This document shows, piece after piece, positions 60,105 through 64,000 of a stretch of DNA of 64,000 bases. Within the stretch, counting starts at the first letter, position 1, and each line of letters opens with the position of its first letter. The stretch comes from Microbacterium ginsengiterrae (GTDB lineage Bacteria; Actinomycetota; Actinomycetes; Actinomycetales; Microbacteriaceae). The stretch is taken from positions 2,356,001 through 2,420,000 of the forward strand of contig NZ_JACHMU010000001.1 of the NCBI RefSeq assembly GCF_014205075.1, given 5' to 3'. The translations under genes were made by a program, and so were the position numbers. The notes beneath the pieces were generated by a model. The model was given only the letters and a program-made list of their open reading frames with translations, searched no databases and had not been told where the DNA came from.

Positions 60105-60938
60105 ATGAGCGACGACCACCCGACCCTGCCGTACCCCGAGGCGTCGACGGAGCATCCGACGCTCGTGATCCCGGGCGGTCAAGAGCAGGGACGGGCACGC
60201 CGTCGCCGTCGGTGGCCGTGGGTGGTCGCCGTCATCGTCGTGCTCATCGCGGTGCTCGTGGTCGCGGCCGAGCTCGTCGCCAGGGCGGTCCTGCCCGGTG
60301 TCGTCCGAGGTCTCGTCATCGAGCAGCTCGATCTTCCGCAGGACCAGCAGCTGGAGGTGGAGGCATCCGGCATCCTTCTGCCGCAGTTGATCGGCGGCCG
60401 GCTCGATGAGCTGCACTTGACCACCGATGCGATCACATTCGGCGGGATCACGGGGGCGGCCGATGTCACCGCCGTCGGCGTGCCGCTGCGCGGGGGCGAC
60501 CTCACCGACGCCCACGGCACCGTGCGCATCGATCAGGCGCAGTTCACGACGCTGCTGAGCGCCTCGGACCTCCCGATCAATGAGATCGCCTTCGACGAGC
60601 CGAACGTGACCGCATCAGGAAGCTTCGACGTCTTCGGCATGCCGGTGCCGGTCGCCCTGACGGTGACCCCTGGCGCGGATGCCGGAGACGTGCTGCTCAC
60701 TCCGGTCGAGCTCACGCTCGCCGGCGTCACGCTCGACGCCGCCGGGATCGCCGAACGATTCGGTGCCCTCGGGTCACAGATCACGCAGCCGCAGCGCATC
60801 TGCATCGCCGACCAGCTTCCGGCCGGACTCACTGTCGCCGATCTGAGCATCGACGGCACGGACGCGGTCATCGACGTCGATGTGAACGGCGCGATCGCGA
60901 CCGACGAAGCCCTGCAGCAGAACGGCGCCTGCCCCTAG
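60105..60938 (+). CDS. LmeA-like phospholipid-binding protein (DUF2993)
   Basis: A 277-aa protein. A cytoplasmic N-terminus with Pro/Thr repeats (DHPTLPYPEASTEHPTLVIP), then RRRRRWP and one membrane helix (about 37-60), then an exported beta-rich DUF2993 domain (LPQLIGGRLDELHLTTDAIT, FDEPNVTASGSFDVFGMPVP). Mycobacterial LmeA binds lipid and supports lipomannan elongation; a similar envelope role is inferred. It is 2 bp after argS with no clear own promoter, so cotranscribed. Its TAG stop shares CTAG with the convergent YihY gene. Confidence 0.85.
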   Translation: MSDDHPTLPYPEASTEHPTLVIPGGQEQGRARRRRRWPWVVAVIVVLIAVLVVAAELVARAVLPGVVRGLVIEQLDLPQDQQLEVEASGILLPQLIGGRLDELHLTTDAITFGGITGAADVTAVGVPLRGGDLTDAHGTVRIDQAQFTTLLSASDLPINEIAFDEPNVTASGSFDVFGMPVPVALTVTPGADAGDVLLTPVELTLAGVTLDAAGIAERFGALGSQITQPQRICIADQLPAGLTVADLSIDGTDAVIDVDVNGAIATDEALQQNGACP

Positions 60939-61933
60939 GACGCCCTTTCGGCCGCTTCCGCCTCCTCGGCAGCGCGCAGCGCGCGGGTGGCGATCGCGAC
61001 ATCCTGCTGCGCCCGCTGCACGCGGCGCTGCGCGAAGGTCTTCGCCCCCTCCTTCGCCGAGACACGATCGTGCGCCTCTTCGGCGCCGGTGGTGATGTAG
61101 GCGCACGCGATGAGGATGACCTGCGTCGAGAGGTTCATCCAGATCAGCAGCGCCAGCAGTGACGCGAACGACGCGAGCAGCGGGTTCGAGGTCGCGCCGC
61201 CGACGAACAGGCTCGACAGCTCCTGCAGCACGAGGAGACCGACGCCGCCGAGGAGCGCACCTGTCCACACCGCACGCGCGGGGGCGCGTTCGCCGGAGAG
61301 GAGTCGGTGGATCGCGAAGATCAGCAGCACGTCCAGCGCGAAGACGACGAGGAGGGACACGATCCCGATGCCCCATGCGACGCCGGTGGAATCCTCGGGA
61401 AGGCCGAGCAGCCCGGCGAAGAACCCGATCCCGATCCGAGCGAGGAACGTGACGGCCGCGGCGGCGATGAAAGCTGCGGCGATGCCGATCGCGAGGGCGA
61501 GGTTGCGGAGGATGACCCAGACGAAGAGCATGTCGTCGAGAACGGTCCCCGCGATCGTCCTGACCGCTGTCCGCAGCGAACCGATCGCGCCGAGAGCTGC
61601 GCCGATGAGTGCGACGAGCGAGATGATCCCCGCGATCGAGAGCCCGATGGGCGCTTCGATCGCGGTCGGGTCCGACACCACGCCGCCAGGACCGACGAGC
61701 CCCGGTACGGCGGAGTCGATGGCATCGAGGATGGCCTTCCACGCCTCCGGGTTCCCCGACAGCCAGATCGCGCCGATCGAGAACCCCAGCAGCAGCCCGG
61801 CGAAGACACTGAAGAGTGCGCGGTAGGTGATGCTGTCCGCGAGCATCGCGCCGCGTCGCTCGGCGTAGAGGAGATAGGACCGCACGATCTTCAGACCGAG
61901 CACCCAGGCGATCGCACGCTTGACCAACTTCAT
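60935..61933 (-). CDS. YihY/BrkB-family inner-membrane protein
   Basis: A 332-aa membrane protein with six main helices. SYLLYAERRGAMLADSITYR and RALFSVFAGLLLGFSIGAIW, then SLRTAVRTIAGTVLDDMLFV and LLALLIWMNLSTQVILIACA, match the UPF0761/YihY/BrkB family. The C-terminus is a charged helix (QRRVQRAQQDVAIATRALRA). No function is proven. TACGGT lies 6 nt before ATG 61933 on the minus strand (leaderless); a longer in-frame start exists but lacks such signals. Confidence 0.87.
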   Translation of the reverse strand: MKLVKRAIAWVLGLKIVRSYLLYAERRGAMLADSITYRALFSVFAGLLLGFSIGAIWLSGNPEAWKAILDAIDSAVPGLVGPGGVVSDPTAIEAPIGLSIAGIISLVALIGAALGAIGSLRTAVRTIAGTVLDDMLFVWVILRNLALAIGIAAAFIAAAAVTFLARIGIGFFAGLLGLPEDSTGVAWGIGIVSLLVVFALDVLLIFAIHRLLSGERAPARAVWTGALLGGVGLLVLQELSSLFVGGATSNPLLASFASLLALLIWMNLSTQVILIACAYITTGAEEAHDRVSAKEGAKTFAQRRVQRAQQDVAIATRALRAAEEAEAAERAS

Positions 61934-61939
61934 GCCTTC

Positions 61940-61945
61940 ACCGTA
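61940..61945 (-). promoter_or_regulatory. -10 hexamer of the yihY-like gene
   Basis: TACGGT on the minus strand, 6 nt upstream of the ATG at 61933, without a Shine-Dalgarno: the standard leaderless layout of this window. Confidence 0.45.
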
Positions 61946-62006
61946 ATGAATCGGGATCATCACCCGCGAGGGGCTTGCGCGATGCGGGGTCGGCCTGGCA
62001 GGTGCC

Positions 62007-62012
62007 ATAGAA
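62007..62012 (+). promoter_or_regulatory. -10 element of the lysA-hom transcript
   Basis: TAGAAT, with a predicted start near 62019 and a GC-rich leader of about 54 nt before the GTG at 62073. No lysine riboswitch or leader-peptide ORF is evident. No clear -35. Confidence 0.45.
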
Positions 62013-62072
62013 TCGGGGCAACCTCGCGCGCCCCGTCTTCGCCGAGACCGCCCCTCCCACGATTGGTGCTGT

Positions 62073-63482
62073 GTGCTTTCCCCTGCAGATTCACTCGCCC
62101 CGGACTGGCTCCTCATGCCCGAGGACGCGAACGCGCTGCCCGACCGCGTGTGGCCCGCGTCCGCCTCTCGCGCCGACGACGGCGGCATCGTCCTCGGCGG
62201 GATGACGACCGCCGACATCGTCCGTGAGCACGGGACACCGGTCCTCGTCCTCGATGAGGAGGAGGTGCGCACGCGCGCTCGTGGCTTCCACGATGCCTTC
62301 TCTTCCGCGGCTGCAGCGCACGGCACGACCGCCCGCGTCTACTACGCGGGCAAGGCGTTCCTCTCCACCGCGGTGGCGCGCTGGGTCACCGCGGAGGGAC
62401 TGAACGTCGACGTGTGCACGCGCGGCGAGCTCGAAGTCGCCCTCGCGGCGGGCGTGGACCCCGCGCGCATCGGCTTCCACGGCAACAACAAGCTCATCGA
62501 CGAGATCGAGCGCGCAGTGACCGTCGGCATCGGCACCATCATCATCGACAGCGCCATCGAAGTCGAACGGGTCGCCGCGGCCGCCGCCCGCTCGGGGACC
62601 GTGCAGCGGGTCCTCGTCCGCGTCAACAGTGGAGTGCACGCCGAGACGCACGACTTCCTCGCCACAGCGCACGAGGATCAGAAGTTCGGCATGCCCCCCG
62701 CGGATGCCGAAGCCGTCGTCGCACGCATCCGCGAACTGCCCGCATTGGAGTTCGCCGGGCTGCACTGCCACATCGGTTCGCAGATCTTCGGTGTGGCGGG
62801 TTTCCGCGAGTCGGCGGCTCGCGTGCTCGAACTGCACGAGCGGCTCCGCGCCGGCGGCGAGGTGCCAATGCTCAACCTCGGCGGCGGCTTCGGCATCGCG
62901 TACACCAGCGTCGACGACCCGACTCCGATCGCACAGCTCGCCGCGGAGATCGTGGACGCGGTCGCCACCGGCTGCGCCGACCGCGGCATCCCCGTCCCCG
63001 TACTCGCCTTCGAGCCGGGGCGCGCGATCGTCGGCACCGCCGGCGTCACCCTCTACGAGGTCGGCACCACGAAGCCCGTGCGCCTCGACTCCGGAGCGAC
63101 ACGCCTGTACGTGAGCGTCGACGGCGGCATGAGCGACAACGCGCGACCTGCCCTGTACGGCGCGCAGTACTCCGCGCGCATCGCGTCACGCACGAGCACC
63201 GCCGAGCCGGCCCTCGTGCGCGTCGTCGGGCGGCACTGCGAGTCCGGCGACATCGTCGTCGATCACGAATACCTCCCGGGCGATGTCGCGCCGGGTGATC
63301 TGCTGGCCGTCCCCGCGACGGGCGCGTACTGCGCCTCCCTCTCCAGCAACTACAACCACGTTCCCCGTCCCGCAGTCGTCGCGGTCAGCGGTGGCACCTC
63401 CCGCGTCATCGTGCGCGGCGAGACCATCGATGACCTCCTCGCAAGGGACGCCGGGATCAGCACGAATGAAGGAGCACGATGA
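62073..63482 (+). CDS. lysA: Diaminopimelate decarboxylase
   Basis: A 469-aa fold-type III PLP decarboxylase, the last step of lysine synthesis. The PLP lysine is in ARVYYAGKAFLSTAVARWV; GLHCHIGSQIFGVAGFRES, MLNLGGGFGIAYTSVDDPTP and LAFEPGRAIVGTAGVTLYEV follow; the second-subunit cysteine lies in VVGRHCESGDIV. The N-terminus is about 40 residues longer than E. coli LysA, as in other actinobacteria. The start is GTG at 62073. It overlaps hom by ATGA, so lysine and threonine/methionine branches are cotranscribed. Confidence 0.96.
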   Translation: MLSPADSLAPDWLLMPEDANALPDRVWPASASRADDGGIVLGGMTTADIVREHGTPVLVLDEEEVRTRARGFHDAFSSAAAAHGTTARVYYAGKAFLSTAVARWVTAEGLNVDVCTRGELEVALAAGVDPARIGFHGNNKLIDEIERAVTVGIGTIIIDSAIEVERVAAAAARSGTVQRVLVRVNSGVHAETHDFLATAHEDQKFGMPPADAEAVVARIRELPALEFAGLHCHIGSQIFGVAGFRESAARVLELHERLRAGGEVPMLNLGGGFGIAYTSVDDPTPIAQLAAEIVDAVATGCADRGIPVPVLAFEPGRAIVGTAGVTLYEVGTTKPVRLDSGATRLYVSVDGGMSDNARPALYGAQYSARIASRTSTAEPALVRVVGRHCESGDIVVDHEYLPGDVAPGDLLAVPATGAYCASLSSNYNHVPRPAVVAVSGGTSRVIVRGETIDDLLARDAGISTNEGAR

Positions 63483-64000
63483 CCCAGCCTCAATCGAGCG
63501 ATGAGTACCGGCGACTGAGGGTCGCGCTGCTTGGCGCCGGAGCCGTGGGCTCGCAGGTCGCCGGCCTGCTGCTGCGCCACGCCGACGAGCTCGCCGATCG
63601 CGCTGGTGCAGCGCTCGAACTCGCCGGCATCGCCGTGCGCGATGTGGACGCGCCGAGGGACGTCGACCTTCCGCGTGAGCTGTTCACGACCGACGCGGAG
63701 AGCCTCATCGTCGGCAGCGACATCGTCATCGAGCTCATGGGTGGGATCGAGCCGGCCCGCGAGAACCTGCTGCTCGCACTGAACTCCGGCGCGGACGTCG
63801 TCACCGCGAACAAGGCGCTGCTGGCCACGCACGGCACCGAGCTGTTCGAGGCGGCCGACCAGGTCGGAGCCTCGGTGTACTACGAGGCGGCCGCTGCCGG
63901 AGCGATCCCGATCATCCGTCCGCTGCGCGACTCGCTCGCCGGCGACCGCGTCGAGCGCATCATGGGCATCGTCAACGGCACGACGAACTACATCCTCGAC
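63479..64000 (+). CDS. hom: Homoserine dehydrogenase, N-terminal part (runs off the window)
   Basis: The first 174 codons of homoserine dehydrogenase. The NAD(P) site LRVALLGAGAVGSQVAGLLL, then VTANKALLATHGTELFEAAD and the catalytic region YYEAAAAGAIPIIRPLRDSL, and RIMGIVNGTTNYILD up to the edge are the family signature. It reduces aspartate semialdehyde to homoserine, feeding MetX and ThrC elsewhere in this window. ATG at 63479 has AAGGAG upstream and overlaps the lysA stop. The C-terminal half, including any ACT domain, is outside the window. Confidence 0.95.
   Translation, partial: MTQPQSSDEYRRLRVALLGAGAVGSQVAGLLLRHADELADRAGAALELAGIAVRDVDAPRDVDLPRELFTTDAESLIVGSDIVIELMGGIEPARENLLLALNSGADVVTANKALLATHGTELFEAADQVGASVYYEAAAAGAIPIIRPLRDSLAGDRVERIMGIVNGTTNYILD

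Noticed and set aside
1..64000. Mobile elements, prophage, CRISPR arrays, rRNA, restriction or biosynthetic gene clusters
   Set aside because: No transposase, integrase, spaced repeats, rRNA segments, methylase/nuclease pairs or PKS/NRPS modules are visible; the stretch looks like a stable core-genome region with accessory single genes.

Overview
This is a continuous stretch of high-GC (about 70 %) actinobacterial chromosome, most like Microbacterium or a close relative in Microbacteriaceae. The evidence is gene content (WhiB1, PdtaS, SigR/RsrA, a fused Kgd-type 2-oxoglutarate enzyme, DUF3097, an Rv3235-family protein, Eis-like acetyltransferase), frequent GTG starts, and a recurrent TAnnnT hexamer 5-9 nt before start codons, which points to leaderless transcription. 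I see no rRNA, insertion sequence, integrase, phage gene or CRISPR array. Genes are packed almost edge to edge, and no gene-free stretch reaches 300 bases.

Layout. 1-3.8 kb: end of an AlaA-like aminotransferase, a CpaE-like ATPase plus SAF-domain protein, a small HTH protein, a protein with two internal repeats, and an Rv3235-family protein. 3.8-12.4 kb: PdtaS kinase facing WhiB1, a small membrane protein, a MocR regulator and EamA exporter whose start codons overlap, thiol peroxidase, RsgA, AroA, and sigR-rsrA. This block resembles the M. tuberculosis Rv3219-Rv3235 neighbourhood. 12.4-21.6 kb: Eis-like acetyltransferase, the giant Kgd, GuaB1 and two CNNM/CorC-type proteins preceded by a tiny leader ORF. 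21.6-31.9 kb: old yellow enzyme, NnrD, GT87 membrane protein, thiamine-binding protein, MFS exporter, NUDIX, MetX and MetY (methionine via O-acetylhomoserine), SDR, Ung and a Pat-like acetyltransferase. 31.9-37.8 kb: a complete oligopeptide-type ABC importer operon with an alpha/beta hydrolase upstream. 38-41.8 kb: TagE-like glycosyltransferase, acyltransferase-3, AhpD-like protein and tyrosine phosphatase. 41.8-49.5 kb: iron-box-controlled SIP protein, HEAVH protein, arginase-family protein, a TPM-PspA envelope module, DUF3097, TrmB, CPBP-like and DUF1304 membrane proteins. 49.4-57.4 kb: GyrI-like protein, ThrC, coiled-coil protein, FMN-type stress protein, phosphoketolase and a P1B-type metal ATPase. 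57.5-64 kb: tRNA-Arg(CCG), SGNH hydrolase, ArgS, LmeA-like lipoprotein-type protein, YihY, LysA and the start of homoserine dehydrogenase.

The most intriguing regulatory arrangements are: (i) a leaderless 23-codon ORF starting Met-Asp-Asp-Pro-Pro that is coupled by TGATG to a CNNM/CorC gene, which suggests a magnesium-sensing leader peptide; (ii) a textbook SigR promoter plus a second promoter inside sigR, predicting two sigma isoforms; (iii) mirror-image promoters around one shared CATG that provides both start codons of a MocR regulator and its exporter; and (iv) stop codons that double as the first bases of the next gene's -10 box. Function calls rest on reading translated motifs by eye; no database search was possible.
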